A stretch of 64,000 bases of DNA from Ipomoea triloba (GCF_003576645.1 NC_044918.1:18505426-18569425); one strand, 5' to 3'. Positions 1 through 11,110 are shown, numbered from the stretch's first letter. The notes: a model not told the origin generated them from the sequence alone. Made by a program: numbers and translations.

Positions 1-677
1 TTTAAGAACATAATTGAAAGTAATATCTTTATTCAAAAAACAAAATTTAAGAACGTAACGTAACTAAAAGAATGAGAAATATCTCGTGGGAGGGATAATA
101 TATAATTTAAGAAATATCTTTATTTAAAATAAAATGCCAACTCACCGTCCACGTAAGCAAGTAACCTAAAAAATGCATGGTAAGTGGTAACCTGCTAGCA
201 TGTGAAATTGAATACATTTGGATTGTTCAGTGGCCTAATTGCATTTTTTTTTTCAATGACCTAATTACACTTTCAGGTTACATTTAGTGGCTCAATTTTG
301 ACCTTATTCCTTTTTTTTTTTTTTAATCCAATGGCCCAATTGTTGTTTACTGTGTAATTGAATGACTTATTTGATCATTATTTCTTATTATTATTGTAAA
401 AGGACATTTTAGTCTTTATGCCTCTTCTTTCTTTCACATTCTCAAGAATTCAATTCCCCCCTAACAAAAAATATAATTCGAGTTTTTTTTACTTTATTCC
501 ACTTTATTTATTTTTCACAAAATTACAATTCTTTTCATCTCTAATTCACTCATCCCAACCAAACGCCCTGTAAGAATGTAATTGAAAGATTGATAAAAAT
601 CCTGTGGGATAGACAATATATAATTTAAGCAATATCTTTATTTGAAAAATAAAAGTTAAGACCGTAACTTAAGAAAG
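1..677. repeat. Degenerate copies of the promoter-like 45-bp repeat, with AT-rich spacer
   Basis: Positions 1-140 and 568-677 hold the long form of the local repeat: a GAGAAATATCTCGTGGGAGG-type segment, then ATAATATATAATTTAAG, then the core AAATATCTTTATTTG and AAATTTAAGAACGTAAC. Between them (about 180-567) is AT-rich sequence with T-runs and no coding potential that I can see. Confidence 0.7.
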
Positions 678-1496
678 GAGTAAATTTCACTTTTAGTCCT
701 CGATTATTATGGCATGCCACATTTAGTCATATTCTTTTAATTTTGTCATATTATATCTTTGATTTTGACAACTTTCACTTTTAGTCTCTGACTATTGTGG
801 CATTACAACATTTAGTCCTATTATTTTAATTTTGTCATATTACATCCATGACTTTGAGCAACTTCCACTTTTAGTCCTCGAATATTATGGCATTGCCACA
901 TTTAGTCATATTCTTTTAATTTTGCCATATTACATCCATGATTTTTCATTTGATTGCCACCATTAATCTTCCGTTAAAAATACCATTATTTTACTGTTAA
1001 AAATATGAGTTACAATATTGAAACACAGTGATATTCATAAATCGACATATAACAAAGGAAAAAATCCTTATACATATCGTAACTCATATTTCTATGAGTT
1101 ACGGTATTACATCCTTTGATATTTACGATATTTCTAATGTGTTTGAAATATGAGTTACGATATGTGCAAGGATTTTTTTTCTTTGTTATTTGTCAATTCT
1201 AATGGTAAATAATGTAATTTTTTGTGAAAGGCATGGATGTAAATATGGAACAATTAAAAGAATATGACTAAATATGGCAATATCATAATAGGCAATGACT
1301 AAAAGTGAAAGTTGCTGAAAGTCATGGGTGTAATATGGCAAAATTAAAAGAATAGGACTAAATGTGGCAATGCCACAATAGTCGAGGACTAAAAGTGAAA
1401 GTTGTTCAAAGTCTGAGATGTAATATGACAAAATTAAAAGAATATGACTAAATGTGGAAAAGGCATAATAGTCGGGGACTAAAAGTGGAATTTGCT
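678..1496. mobile_element. Foldback element with tandem repeats in both arms (MULE-like)
   Basis: The left arm (about 681-950) has three tandem units of about 110 bp built on CACTTTTAGTCCTCGA, CACATTTAGTCATATTC and TTTTAATTTTGTCATATTACATC. The right arm (about 1230-1496) has the same units in reverse complement (GACTAAAAGTG ... GGATGTAATATG). The centre holds smaller inverted copies of ATATGAGTTACGATAT. Flanks ACTTAAGAAAG (667-677) and ACTTAAAAAAG (1497-1507) look like a 9-11 bp target duplication with one mismatch, the size expected for Mutator-like elements. No transposase is present. A minus-strand reading frame at 1186-1431 is a by-product of the repeats. Confidence 0.75.
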
Positions 1497-1540
1497 ACTT
1501 AAAAAAGTATCATTGTTTGAAAAATGAAATTGAAGAACCT

Positions 1541-2206
1541 AACTGAAAATAGTTTCTTGCCAAGACCTTGTGGTCTATAGTCATGACTACAGTTCGGTTC
1601 TGGTTCCCGGTTCCGAAATCGGCCGAACCGGAACCGAACCTTCCAAGTACGGTTTGGAACCGACGGTTCCGTTTCGAACCGGATTTTTTAAATTTTTATG
1701 TGTAAATTTTTTAAATTTTTAAAATTGTCCAAATTCAACAATTAATATTTTTTGTTGAAAAGTTTTCATTCTAAAATGTGTTTAAAATAGTTATATTAAA
1801 TATTTAAACTTCAAAGTTAAACTATATTTTAAAAAATTTGTTATAGTTGAATTTTAAAATGTTTTTTAAACTTTAAACTTTAATTAAATAATAATTAAAC
1901 TTTAACTAAATAATAAATAATAATTAAAAAAGTTTATTTTTTTAATTTTCCGGTTTGGAACCGGAACCGAAACCTTATGGGTTCCGGTTCCAACAGTGCA
2001 TGGTTCGATTCGAACCGAACCGTGGTCATCCCTAGTGGTCTAGTGGCACCCGGTTGTACTCTCATATGGAAGGGAGTGGGTTCGAGCTTCAGTGGAGGTG
2101 GCTGTTGACTCTTTGTGCTTCAGTAGATTGAGAAAATAGCTATGAACAAATACTACATTGTAATAGAGTCAGTGGTATTAAAAAGAAAAACTGAAAATAG
2201 TTTCTT
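1541..2206 (+). mobile_element. tRNA-derived SINE with an 18-bp target duplication, split by an hAT-like element
   Basis: The flanks carry a perfect direct repeat AACTGAAAATAGTTTCTT at 1541-1558 and 2189-2206. Between them is a SINE: an A-box-like TGGTCTAGTGGCACCCGG, a B-box-like GGGTTCGAGCTTC near 2088, a tail with GAACAAATACTACATTG and GAGTCAGTGGTATT, and an A-rich end. Its 5' part is interrupted by the element at 1578-2034. Other copies of this family occur near 8.8, 14.0, 15.5 and 36.0 kb, and tail pieces near 22.6 and 51.8 kb. Confidence 0.88.
1578..2034. mobile_element. Non-autonomous hAT-like element nested in the SINE
   Basis: This 457-bp element is flanked by a perfect 8-bp duplication GTGGTCTA (1570-1577 and 2035-2042). 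Its ends are imperfect inverted repeats: the left begins TAGTCATGACTACAG, the right (complement) TAGGGATGACCACGG, then both continue TTCGGTTC. Subterminal GGTTCCGGTTCC-type motifs occur on both sides of an AT-rich core. An 8-bp duplication with short TIRs is the hAT signature. Removing it restores the SINE's A-box region. No transposase is seen. Confidence 0.88.
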
Positions 2207-2480
2207 AAAGAGAAATGTTATTCAATATTAACCCCTAGAAATTTTTTTCTCTCATAGTTTCCTTCATAATATGGTATTGTTTGGTTGCGTTACTTTTCCA
2301 CTAAAAGTTGGTGGGGAATTCAATATTCACCCCTAGAAATTTTTTTTTTCTCATAGTTTCCTTCATAATATGGTATTGTTTAATTGGTTGCGTTACTTTT
2401 CCATCAAAAGTTGGTGGGGAATTAATTCATGACACTCAACGATTAGGAACGATAATTAATTCATGACACTCAACGGTTAG
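2207..2480. repeat. Tandem duplication of about 100 bp plus a 40-bp duplication
   Basis: The segment TTCAATATTAACCCCTAGAA ... AAAAGTTGGTGGGGAATT (about 2220-2322) is repeated at about 2320-2421. The short unit TTAATTCATGACACTCAACG is also doubled (2422-2484). A diverged copy of the larger block lies at about 13045-13160, again just before members of the 45-bp family. Confidence 0.75.
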
Positions 2481-2499
2481 GAACGGTAAGAAGCATGCA

Positions 2500-3478
2500 T
2501 TTTCCTTTCTCAAAGAGTAAGTATAAAAAGTATCTTTGTTTGAAAAATAATATTTAAGAACGTAATTCAATGATTAAGAACGGTAAAAAACATTTTCCTT
2601 TCTTAAAGAGTAAATTTAAAAAGTATCTTTATTTGAAAAATAAAATTTAAGAACGTAACTAAAATAAATATCTTTATTTATAAAACAAAATTTAAGAACG
2701 TAACGGAAAGGAATATATTTATTTGAAAAATAAAATTTAGGAACATAACGAAAAGAAATATCTTTATTTGAAAAATAAAATTTAGGAACGTAACGGAAAG
2801 AAATATATTTATTTGAAAAATAAAATTTAGGAACATAACGAAAAGAAATATCTTTATTTGAAAAATAAAATTTAAGAACGTAACGGAAAGAAATATATTT
2901 ATTTGAAAAAATAAATTTTAAGAACGTAACGGAAAGAAATATCTTTATTTGAAAATAAAATTTAAGAATGTAACGGAAAGAAATATCTTTATTTGAAAAA
3001 TAAAATTTAAGAATGTAACTAAAACAAATATCTTTATTTGTAAAAAAAAATTTAAGAACGTAACAGAAAGAAGTATCTTTATTTAAAAAATAAAATTTAA
3101 GAACCCAACGAAAAGAAATATCTTTATTTGAAAAACAAAATTTAAGAATGTAACGGAAAGAAATATCTTTATTTGAAAATAAAAATTTAAGAACGTACGG
3201 AAAGAAATATCTTTATTTATTAAAAAATAAAATTTAAGAACGCAACGGAAAGAAATATCTTTATTTGAAAAATAAAATTTATGAACGTAACTAAAACAAA
3301 TATCTTTATTTGTAAAACAAAATTTAAAACACAAATATCTTTATTTGTAAAACAAAATTTAAGAACGTAACGGAAAGAAATATCTTTATTTGAAAAATAA
3401 AATTTAAGAACATAACGAAAAGAAATATCTTTATTTAAAAAACAAAATTTAAGAACGTAACGGAAAGAAATATCTTTA
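2500..3478. repeat. Main 45-bp tandem array, about 20 units
   Basis: The unit consists of AAATATCTTTATTTGAAAAA followed by TAAAATTTAAGAACGTAACGG and AAAG, with point changes and 1-3 bp indels between copies. At about 45 bp per unit the block holds about 20 copies. It is a satellite-like array with no gene. The reverse-strand frame at 3083-3334, rich in Phe, Leu and Ile, is simply the repeat read on the other strand. Confidence 0.93.
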
Positions 3479-3652
3479 TGGGTGTTGCTATTTGTACCAC
3501 CCTTTAGTGAAAAGTTTATGTAAATAATCTTGAAATTGTAAAAAGATAGAAAATTTCAACAATAGTGTAATATTTACACCAATCTGGTCAAATGTAATTT
3601 ACAAGATTTCATTAATAATTTTTTAATTGGAAATTTAAAAATTAAAACATAC

Positions 3653-4092
3653 ACTTGTGAGAGACCGTCTCACGGATCCTTGTTCGTGAGACGGGTCGGG
3701 TCGGATCAAAGCACCATACAAATGCCATACTTATATGTGCAAATGTCATACTTATATGCTCAAATATAACACTAATCAAATATACAATTTTTGTTACTTA
3801 TAAGAGAAAAAGTAATACATTTTTGATAATAAGTAATGTTGACAAGTGCCCCTTACTTATAAGGGCAAATATAATACTTTTGAGGAAAAATGTAATACTT
3901 TTAAATTGAAATGTAAAAGTATTGTATTTTCCTTTAAAAGTATTAATTTACCCTTATAAGTAACAAAAATTTTATTCATGATTAGTATTACATTTGAGCA
4001 TATAAGTATGACACTTGTGCATATAAGTGTTACATTTGCATCTTGACCGACCCGACCCGACCCGTCTTATGGTGAGACGGTCTCACACAAGT
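3653..4092. mobile_element. MITE with GAGACCGTCTCAC ends, copy 1
   Basis: The ends are inverted: ACTTGTGAGAGACCGTCTCA on the left and GAGACGGTCTCACACAAGT on the right. Inside each is a second inverted block, GAGACGGGTCGGGTCGG facing GACCCGACCCGTCT. The core has further mirrored units (AAATGTAATACTTTT, CATACTTATATGCTCAAAT). The closest relative in the window is at 24857-25294. No coding capacity. Confidence 0.85.
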
Positions 4093-4189
4093 TTTTGCCT
4101 TAAAATAAAATCCCCTTGCCTTCCCCGGAGAGAAGGTAGCCCCTAATGAATGTGGTGAAGCTAAAAACAAGTTAGTGACCTGCAATAAT

Positions 4190-4690
4190 TAAGAACGGTA
4201 AAAAACATTTTTCTTTCTTAAAGAGTAAGTTTAAAAAGTATCTTTATTTGAAAAACAAAATTTAAGAACGTAACTAAAATAAATATTTTATTTGAAAAAT
4301 AAAATTTAGGAACATAACGAAAAGAAATATCTTTATTTGAAAAACAAAATTTAAGAACGTAACTAAAACACATATCTTTATTTGGAAAACAAAATTTGAG
4401 AACCTAATGGAAATAAATATGTTTATTTGAAAAATAAAATAATTTAAGAACATAATGGAAAGGAATATCTTGATTTGGAAAATAAAATTTAAGAACGGAA
4501 AGAAATATCTTTATTTAGAAAATAAAATTTAAGAACGTAACCGAAAGAAATATCTTTATTTAGAAAATAAAATTTAAGAATGTAAGGGAATCAATTATCT
4601 TTATTTGAAAAATAAAATTTAAGAACTTAATAGAAAAGATATTTTTATTTGAAAAAATAAAATTTAAGAACGTAACGGAAAGATGTAGTG
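4190..4690. repeat. Second 45-bp tandem array leading into a dioxygenase promoter
   Basis: About 11 units of the same 45-bp repeat as 2500-3478. The last unit ends GAACGTAACGGAAAG at about 4668-4682, and the dioxygenase promoter follows at once. The minus-strand frame at 4560-4766 is an artefact of the repeat. Confidence 0.9.
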
Positions 4691-4697
4691 TGTGGAA

Positions 4698-4722
4698 CAA
4701 TATATATAAATTGAGATGTTTC
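4698..4722 (+). promoter_or_regulatory. TATA-like core promoter of dioxygenase copy 1
   Basis: GGAACAATATATATAAATTG lies about 90 bp before the ATG at 4806. It resembles the GGTACAATATATAATTTGAG segment found in long-form repeat units (for example near 8395 and 13370) and the segment before copy 2 (about 9262-9281). The promoter role is inferred from position. Confidence 0.5.
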
Positions 4723-4805
4723 TTCATTTGACCCTCTTTCCTTAACTTTTCTTTTTCGATTATCATCTATCGTCTTTCTCTTCAGGTACTGCTTTGAACG
4801 TAACC

Positions 4806-6151
4806 ATGAGCCCAACAGAGCTGGATCATCTCGTCCCCATAGATTTCAAAAACGTCGCTCAAGTTCCCGATACCCACACCTGGCTCATCAACAACTCTTC
4901 TTCAACCGACGAATCTGTTCCCTTGATCGATCTTGAGGACCCGCAAGCCCTCGAGAAGATAAAAATGGCTTGTGAAAATTGGGGGGTTTTTCAGGTCATC
5001 AACCACGGCATTCCAATGGAGCTTCTTGCCCAAATTGAGTATCAGGCTCGCCGCTTCTTTGATTTGACGAGGGAGGAGAAGCTCCTCACTCTGCGCTCGC
5101 CGGACAACCCCATCGGCTACGGCGTCATCCCCTTTTCACCCAGTTATAACACTCTCATGTGGATGGAAGGTTTAACCCTGTCGGGATCGCCGTTGGAGCT
5201 TGCACGCCGGGTTTTTCCAGAAGATTACTCCCCTTTCTGGTATTTTTTTTTTTTAATACTCATAATTCGGTAAGTTAAGTGTTACATATTTCAATTGTGC
5301 CTTCTGCACTATTGAAACAAAAGTCATCATGCCTCATCCTGTGTGTGGTACTAATGATTTATTGATAGGCTGTAAGTAACATGTGAATCTGTTTCAATTA
5401 GAAATCTATATTGATCCGTTAGAATTACATGTTTTACTACTCAACAAGATGAATATAAAACGTAATAATTTTTTTTTTAAAATTGTTGAAACTATGATAT
5501 TTACAGTGACCGAGGATTACCAAGAACAAATGAGGGGTCTGGCTGAAAAGATAACTTTATTAATATTTAAATCATTGGGCATATCTGGTGAAGATGTGGA
5601 ATCGTTTGAGCCCAAAAGCATGGAAGCAGAACTCCTACCCGAATTGCCCAGACCCAACCCGCGCATTGGGCATGGCCCCACACAGAGACACATCTCTTAT
5701 AACTTTGCTATACCAAAGCAGCACCAATAGAGGCCTTCAAGTGTATGGGCCCAATCTCAAATGGGTCGACGTCGAGCCCATTTCTAATGCATTCGTCGTC
5801 AACGTCGCTGAAATGTTGCAGTTATACTCTAATGACCAGTTCAAAAGCGTGGTACATCAGGTCATTGTGAGAGAGGCCCAGCACCGCATCTCTGTTATCT
5901 ATTTCTTTGGCCCGAAAAGTGATGTCAACATTTCATCGTCACCTAAACTGATCAAGGACGGTGATTTTCCCATATATCGCCCCGTATCATTGAAGGAGTA
6001 CCGTGAGATTAAGGGCGTGCACTTTGACAAGGCCTTGGAGGTGGTTCGTTTCAATGCAGTCGTCGTTGAAAATGCCAATGCCCTAACCCGTGGTAATGAG
6101 GCACCACTTGATGGAGTTGATGGTGGCAAAGTGGAAGCTTTAGAAGCGTAG
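4806..6151 (+). pseudogene. Gibberellin 3-oxidase-like 2-oxoglutarate/Fe(II) dioxygenase, copy 1, broken
   Basis: Intact family members add a 3-beta hydroxyl to gibberellins in the cytosol, using Fe(II) and 2-oxoglutarate. Exon 1 (4806-5239) encodes the N-terminal dioxygenase domain, including SVPLIDLEDP, WGVFQVINHG and MWMEG..SGSPLE, which is diagnostic of GA3ox-like proteins. Exon 2 (about 5517-6151) carries NSYPNCPDP, the iron ligands H-x-D (in APHRDTS) and a distal His (VVHQVIV), and the 2-oxoglutarate Arg (HRIS). Two lesions are visible against copy 2. The start of exon 2 lacks the CGCT that keeps phase after the acceptor at 5516. A net 23-nt deletion at about 5588-5640 also shifts the frame. 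Start: the ATG at 4806, aligning with copy 2. The 2OG class is firm; the GA3ox subgroup is likely. Sequencing error is the alternative to decay, but two separate lesions argue against it. Confidence 0.85.
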
Positions 6152-7253
6152 AAATTAAGAGTATGTACTGAGAAACAAAATGCATAATTAGTGTCATTAT
6201 GATGAATTAGAGCGTATATGTTATGATCAGCATATTAATATTAATGGTTTTTATCGGTGTTTAATGTTTTGCACAATGTATTAAATATTTTTTTTATATT
6301 ATATTTAAAAATTTTCTAAAGTAAACCTTGTGAGACAAAAAGATCATCTGGGACAAGCTCATCTTGTACAACAAGTTTCAATTTCACATTTGGGACACTT
6401 GCATCCATTACCAGATATAGATCGGATTCATATAACAACAACAATAATTTTAATTATTATTCCAATACTCGGAATAACAATATATCTTTGTTGTCAAATT
6501 ATTGTATTTCAATATGCTTATAATTAACTTAATTGCATGTTTATCATTTCATAAAAAAAGAGTCAATGTCATTTGTAGACTGCAGTCCTCTGAGTATAGT
6601 GTGACACCTAGCCACTTTTAGTCGATTTCAAGCATAAAGAACTACTTTGTCCTTAATTTACACGGTCCAAATGGCTAAAACTAACTAAAGGATCACAACT
6701 ATTTAACTTTTGATAGGACTAAATATGATGGTTCCAATATATTTGAAGAACCCAACTGACATTAATAACTCTATTATATATATGTTTCTCAATACAATAT
6801 ACTACATCATAGCACAATACTTAGCTTGGTTCTCATTACATATTGCTCGAGTGATGATTAGATAGACATTGTTTCATGTTACTTATCCTATGCATGTTTG
6901 TGAATTTTACAATCATTATACCCTAAATCATGGTACAACTTATAGGATGGACCACTAACATAAGGTTAATTAATTTGTAGTATATTGAAAGTTAATTAAT
7001 CTTTGGTGTATTGAACGTTTTTTTTATACTATAAAAAAAGTTAAGTTTTCGTATATTAAAATTGAACATTCAGTATGCTAAAAACGAACATTTATTCGCG
7101 GTCCATTGACCACAATATAATTTGATTGAATTTTGAGCAAATTTAGTTGAACCAACACTTTAGGTGACGAATAAATGTTATCTATAATAAAAAAAAATAC
7201 TAAATTGAATAGAAGATTTCAATTTTATCTTATTAGAATAAATTAAATTTGAA
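6152..7253. other. AT-rich intergenic stretch, nothing recognised
   Basis: This follows the copy 1 stop. It begins with probable 3' UTR sequence, then AT-rich DNA. Short open frames (for example 6330-6527) have no family resemblance and are not called. Confidence 0.6.
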
Positions 7254-7500
7254 GTGAAGTAGTTCATTCCCTGTTTTGGGCCCTCATCATCATCTGACCG
7301 AGAGGAAGCCACACTCAAACAGAAGGACAATTATAGCTGCTCTTGCAGTAGCATCCGTTTTGATCCCTGCCATAATATTGGTAGTCTGGCGTATGAATAC
7401 AATAAAATGTCGTACTTGCTTTACATGTATTCTCTTGATATATATAATAAAATCGACTCTTCATTTCCTAACTGTTATAATAATAATATTATTATAATTA
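7254..7500 (+). pseudogene. Relic of the receptor-kinase transmembrane exon
   Basis: Sequence from about 7254 (GAAGTAGTTCATTCCCTG) to 7480 matches 22410-22600 of the lectin receptor kinase gene almost base for base. It includes the juxtamembrane Arg/Lys-rich stretch, the membrane helix (IIAALAVASVLIPAII) and the splice-donor region. Nothing on either side matches the kinase gene. It is a detached duplicate fragment about 15 kb from its parent, with small differences such as a 9-bp gap near 7275. Confidence 0.88.
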
Positions 7501-7534
7501 TTAAACCAAGCTAAGTAATAATTATAAGTAATGG

Positions 7535-7835
7535 AGTGAGAGGTGCAGCCAGAGGCGGATCCAGCATGGGTAGCTGCCCCCACTCACTACACCCCCACCC
7601 CGGAACCCCATATATAGAGAGAATTTATCGATATAAATATATGAAAACAGATAAATATAAGGGATTGACTAGTTAGTTGAGTTGGTTGGGATTAGTTTTA
7701 ACTTAAGGAAGGTTAAAGGTTCAAATCCTAAAGGCTGCAATTGATCTTCTTCAAAGCTTTATATATACACTTTTAAAAATTAATAATAGCCTTGCAGATC
7801 TGCGAATTTCCAACCCGTCTCTGCTCATATTTAAC
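7535..7835. mobile_element. Probable small transposable element with AGGCGGATCCAG-type ends
   Basis: The left part reads CAGCCAGAGGCGGATCCAGC. The right end, complemented, reads GAGCAGAGACGGGTTGG. These are loosely inverted and resemble ends of small plant elements. The middle contains GGTTAAAGGTTCAAATCC. I found no clear target duplication. Confidence 0.4.
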
Positions 7836-7939
7836 CTTGTTTTCACTCAATTCTCCATGGTTCCAACCCATTTTAGAACCGTAGCTTCTCTCTTTCATTT
7901 TCTTTAATATTTTTAGGTTAAAATAGGCTTATATTTAGG

Positions 7940-8760
7940 TTCCTAAACATTTAAGAACGTAACCGAAAAATGAGAAAAATTTGATGAGAGTTACAATATA
8001 TAATTTGAGAAATATCTTTATTTGAAAAATAAAATTTAAGAACGTAACTTAACTAAAAGAATGAGAAATATCTCGTGGGAGGGATAATATATAATTTAAA
8101 AAATATCTTTATTTAAAAAGAACTAAGAACGTAACTGAAAAAAAAAATTTATCCTTATTTGGAAAATGAAATTTAAAAATGCAAAAAGAAAAAGAAAGAA
8201 AAGAAGAAATTTTAATTTCGTAACTGAAAGAATGAGAAAAATTTGGAGGGAAACTGGGAGGGATCGGACAATATATAATTTGAGATACATCTTTATTTAA
8301 AAAATAATATTTAAGAATGTAACTCAAAAAGTATATTTGTTTGAAAAACGAAATTTAAGAATGTAATTGAAAGAATGAGAAAAATTTCTTAGGAGGTACA
8401 ATATATAATTTGAGAAATATCTTTATTTGAAAAAAAAAATTTAAGAACGTAATTGAAAAACGTATCTTTATTTGAAAAATGAAGTTTAAGAATGTAATTG
8501 AAAAATTGATAAAAAATTGGTTGAATAGACAATATATAATTTAAGCTGCATCTTTACTTGAAAAATAAAAGTTAATAACGTAACTTTAGAAGTATCCTTT
8601 TTTGAAAAATGAAATTTAAGAACGTAATTGAAAGAATGTGAAAAATCTCGTGGGAGATATAATATATAATTTAAGAAATATATTTATTTGAAAACAAAAA
8701 AAATAAGAGTGTAACTGAAAAATTATATTTTTATTTGAAAAACGAAATTTAACCGCGGAT
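7940..8760. repeat. Long-form copies of the promoter-like repeat
   Basis: About seven to nine longer units of roughly 90-130 bp. Each joins GAATGAGAAAAATCTCGTGG and GAGGNANAATATATAATTTG to the 45-bp core (GAAATATCTTTATTTGAAAA ... TTTAAGAACGTAACTGAAA). Units are more diverged than in the 2.5-3.5 kb array. Confidence 0.85.
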
Positions 8761-8769
8761 TGCCAAAAC

Positions 8770-8950
8770 AAGCCCATATATAATTTAAAAAATATCTCGT
8801 GGCACGTAATTGTTCTTCTTTCATATGGGTGGTTGTAGGTTCAAGTTCAGTAGATGCTGTATTGACTCTTTATATTTTAGTATAAGTTGAGAAAGTAGTT
8901 ATGAACAAATACTGCATTATAACAGATTCATAATATTATTTATTTATTTT
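8770..8950 (+). mobile_element. Diverged SINE copy
   Basis: The B-box remnant GGTTCAAGTTCAGTAG and the tail (TTGAGAAAGTAGTTATGAAC, ACAAATACTGCATTATAACA) match the family at 1541-2206. The 5' half is poorly preserved. Confidence 0.7.
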
Positions 8951-9235
8951 AAAATTATCTTTATTTTAAAAACGAAATTGAATACGAAGAGACTGGATCG
9001 GAGACAAGAAATTGGAAACATCTGTGCCTATGAGTTTGAACCTTGAAGTTTGAACCTTAACCTCTGCAAAAGTTTGAAACTTTGAAACCCAAAACAATTA
9101 CAGTTACTAATTACAGAGTAATTAACTAGAAAGGGTTGGATTTTGGAAATAGAACCTTGGAAAAGGTGGGAACTTGGAGCGGCAGAGAATGAGAGGACGA
9201 GGAAAAGGGCGCGCTTAGAATTCTTCATCTCAAGG

Positions 9236-9285
9236 GTCAGAATGAGAAAAATGTGATGGAGAGGAACAACATATAATTTGCTTTT
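9236..9285 (+). promoter_or_regulatory. Promoter of dioxygenase copy 2 resembling the satellite unit
   Basis: AATGAGAAAAATGTGATGGA followed by GAGGAACAACATATAATTTG lies about 80-115 bp before the ATG at 9355. It matches the long repeat unit (AATGAGAAAAATCTCGTGGG, then AATATATAATTTGAG). CATATAATT is the best TATA candidate. Promoter function is inferred. Confidence 0.5.
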
Positions 9286-9898
9286 GTGCCTCTTTCCTCA
9301 ACCCCTCCGCCAACTTTAATTTTTCTCTTTTCTCTTCTCTACCTGCATTCAACCATGAACCAAGAAATCAATGGAATCATGGTTTTGAAAAACGCTGTCA
9401 AACTTCCCGATTCCCACACTTGGGTCGTCGACTCTGACTCCCCCATTATCAACTGTTCTTCAACTCAAGAATCTGTTCCCTTGATCGATCTTGACGACCC
9501 GCAAGCCGTCGAGAAAATAAAAATGGCTTGTGAAAATTGGGGTGTTTTTCAGGTCACCAACCACGGCGTTCCCGTCGCGCTTCTTGCCCAAATTGAACAT
9601 CAGACTCGACGGTTCTTTGAGTTGGCGCCGGAGCAGAAGCTCCGGGTTATGCGGTCGCCGGGCAGCCCCGCCGGATACGGTCCCCCCCCGGATTTCGCAG
9701 TTTTTTAGCAGCCGCATGTGGCACGAAGGATTCACCGTGGCGGGATCGCCGTTGGAGCATGCACGCCGGGTTTGGCCTCAACATTATTCCGCTTTCTGGT
9801 ATGTATTACACGCCCTGCTGCCTGCACCTCTCATTTCATTACTGAAATACACAAAAATGAGGTTTTATAAAAGAAACCATCCACATTTAAAAGTTCCC

Positions 9899-10476
9899 GG
9901 AAAAATCAGCAAATAGACTCCTAAACTTTATTCAAAAAGTTTAAACTCCTAAACTTCCCAAAGTTACAATTAAACTCAAATTTATAATTTTGGTGCATTG
10001 AGATTCAAAAACCAATAAATGACCTGTAATAGTTGGTCACTCGATTCTAACGACCCTCCAACCAACTTCAGCAACAAACGACCAAACTCCAACAAACCAG
10101 CGAGAAGGCTACCAAATTTGATCACCTTCTACTTTGAAACCTTCTTCGACAAAGCACAAGGCGACCAAATGTGGTTGCTTTGTGCTCCGGTAGAACGTGC
10201 TATTTTTGGTCGCTTTCTGATCTGTCGCGGAAGGCAACCTTTTTTGGTCGCCTTCTTTCGGTGGTTGCCTTCTAGTCTGCCAGAGTTTGGTAGCCTTTGG
10301 TTCGTCGGTCGGAGGGTTACCGAAACCTTAGTGACCTGCTATTACAGGTCATTAATTGGTTTTTGGGCCTCAATGTACAAAAATGATAAGTTTATAAGTC
10401 TAATTGCAACTTTCAAAAGTTTATGGGACTAATTGATTTTTGGAGTAAAGTTTAGGCGTCTATTTGACCATTTCCC
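9899..10476. mobile_element. Long-TIR non-autonomous element in the copy 2 intron
   Basis: The left arm (9899 to about 10110) and right arm (about 10270-10476) are long imperfect inverted repeats. The left has AATAGACTCCTAAACTTTA and AATGACCTGTAATAGTTGGTC; the right complement has AATAGACGCCTAAACTTTA and AATGACCTGTAATAGCAGGTC. Flanks AAAAGTTCC and AAAAATTTC hint at a degenerate 9-bp duplication. The arms suggest a Mutator-like or foldback element. The frame at 10019-10432 lies across both arms and has no known domain. Part of the same family reappears at about 18360-18500. Confidence 0.78.
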
Positions 10477-10629
10477 CCTAAAAATTTCAATACAAATAGG
10501 CATGATTTTTTTAAAATACTTATAATTCTTTACAATGTCCTATTTGTTCTATACTTTCTCAAATATTTTCAGTTTAAAGAATCTAAGTTCCCGCCACCCG
10601 TGTTCGAACCTATGACCACCTATTTAAAA

Positions 10630-11110
10630 GTTAATTGCTATTTTGTTTATTTATTTTTTTAAAAAATGAATATCAAAATTTAATTGCAAAATTTAATGGT
10701 TGCCTTCCTCAAAGTAGGTGATTAGCGACCAGTCAGCTGTTATCGATCTTCTATTTTTTTCAAAGATAGTAGGAACATTGCCAGAATCCTAATCACTTAC
10801 TATTACACGTCATTAACATAGTTTTAGACTTCAATGTAATAAAAGGACTTGTTAGTGGGCTTAATTGCTATTTGGTTTATTATATTTTTTTTAAAATGAA
10901 TATCAAAATTTAATTGCGAAATTTAATGGTCGGGAAGGCGATTGGCAACCGGTCATCGGTTACCGACCTTCGATTTTCTTTTTTCTAGAGATAGTCAAAA
11001 CATTGCCGAAATCCTAATTACTTACTATTACATGTCACTAACCTGCTTTTGAGCTTCAATGCTCTAAAATAACTTGTTAGTATGCTTAGTTGCGTCTTTA
11101 AAAAGTCAGG
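10630..11110. repeat. Two tandem copies of a ~229-bp unit
   Basis: TTAATTGCTATTTTGTTTAT, AATGAATATCAAAATTTAAT and AATTTAATGGT at about 10632-10700 recur at about 10860-10930. CTTACTATTACACGTCATTA (about 10795) recurs at about 11024. All lie within the copy 2 intron. Confidence 0.75.

Noticed and set aside
3083..4766. Minus-strand frames of 68-83 residues rich in Phe, Leu and Ile
   Set aside because: They are the 45-bp repeat read on the other strand; 45 is divisible by three, which keeps frames open.
6330..6527. 65-codon frame downstream of dioxygenase copy 1
   Set aside because: AT-rich, Ile-rich, no resemblance to any family and no promoter context.
10019..10432. 137-codon frame in the dioxygenase intron
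   Set aside because: It spans both arms of a long inverted-repeat element and has no domain.
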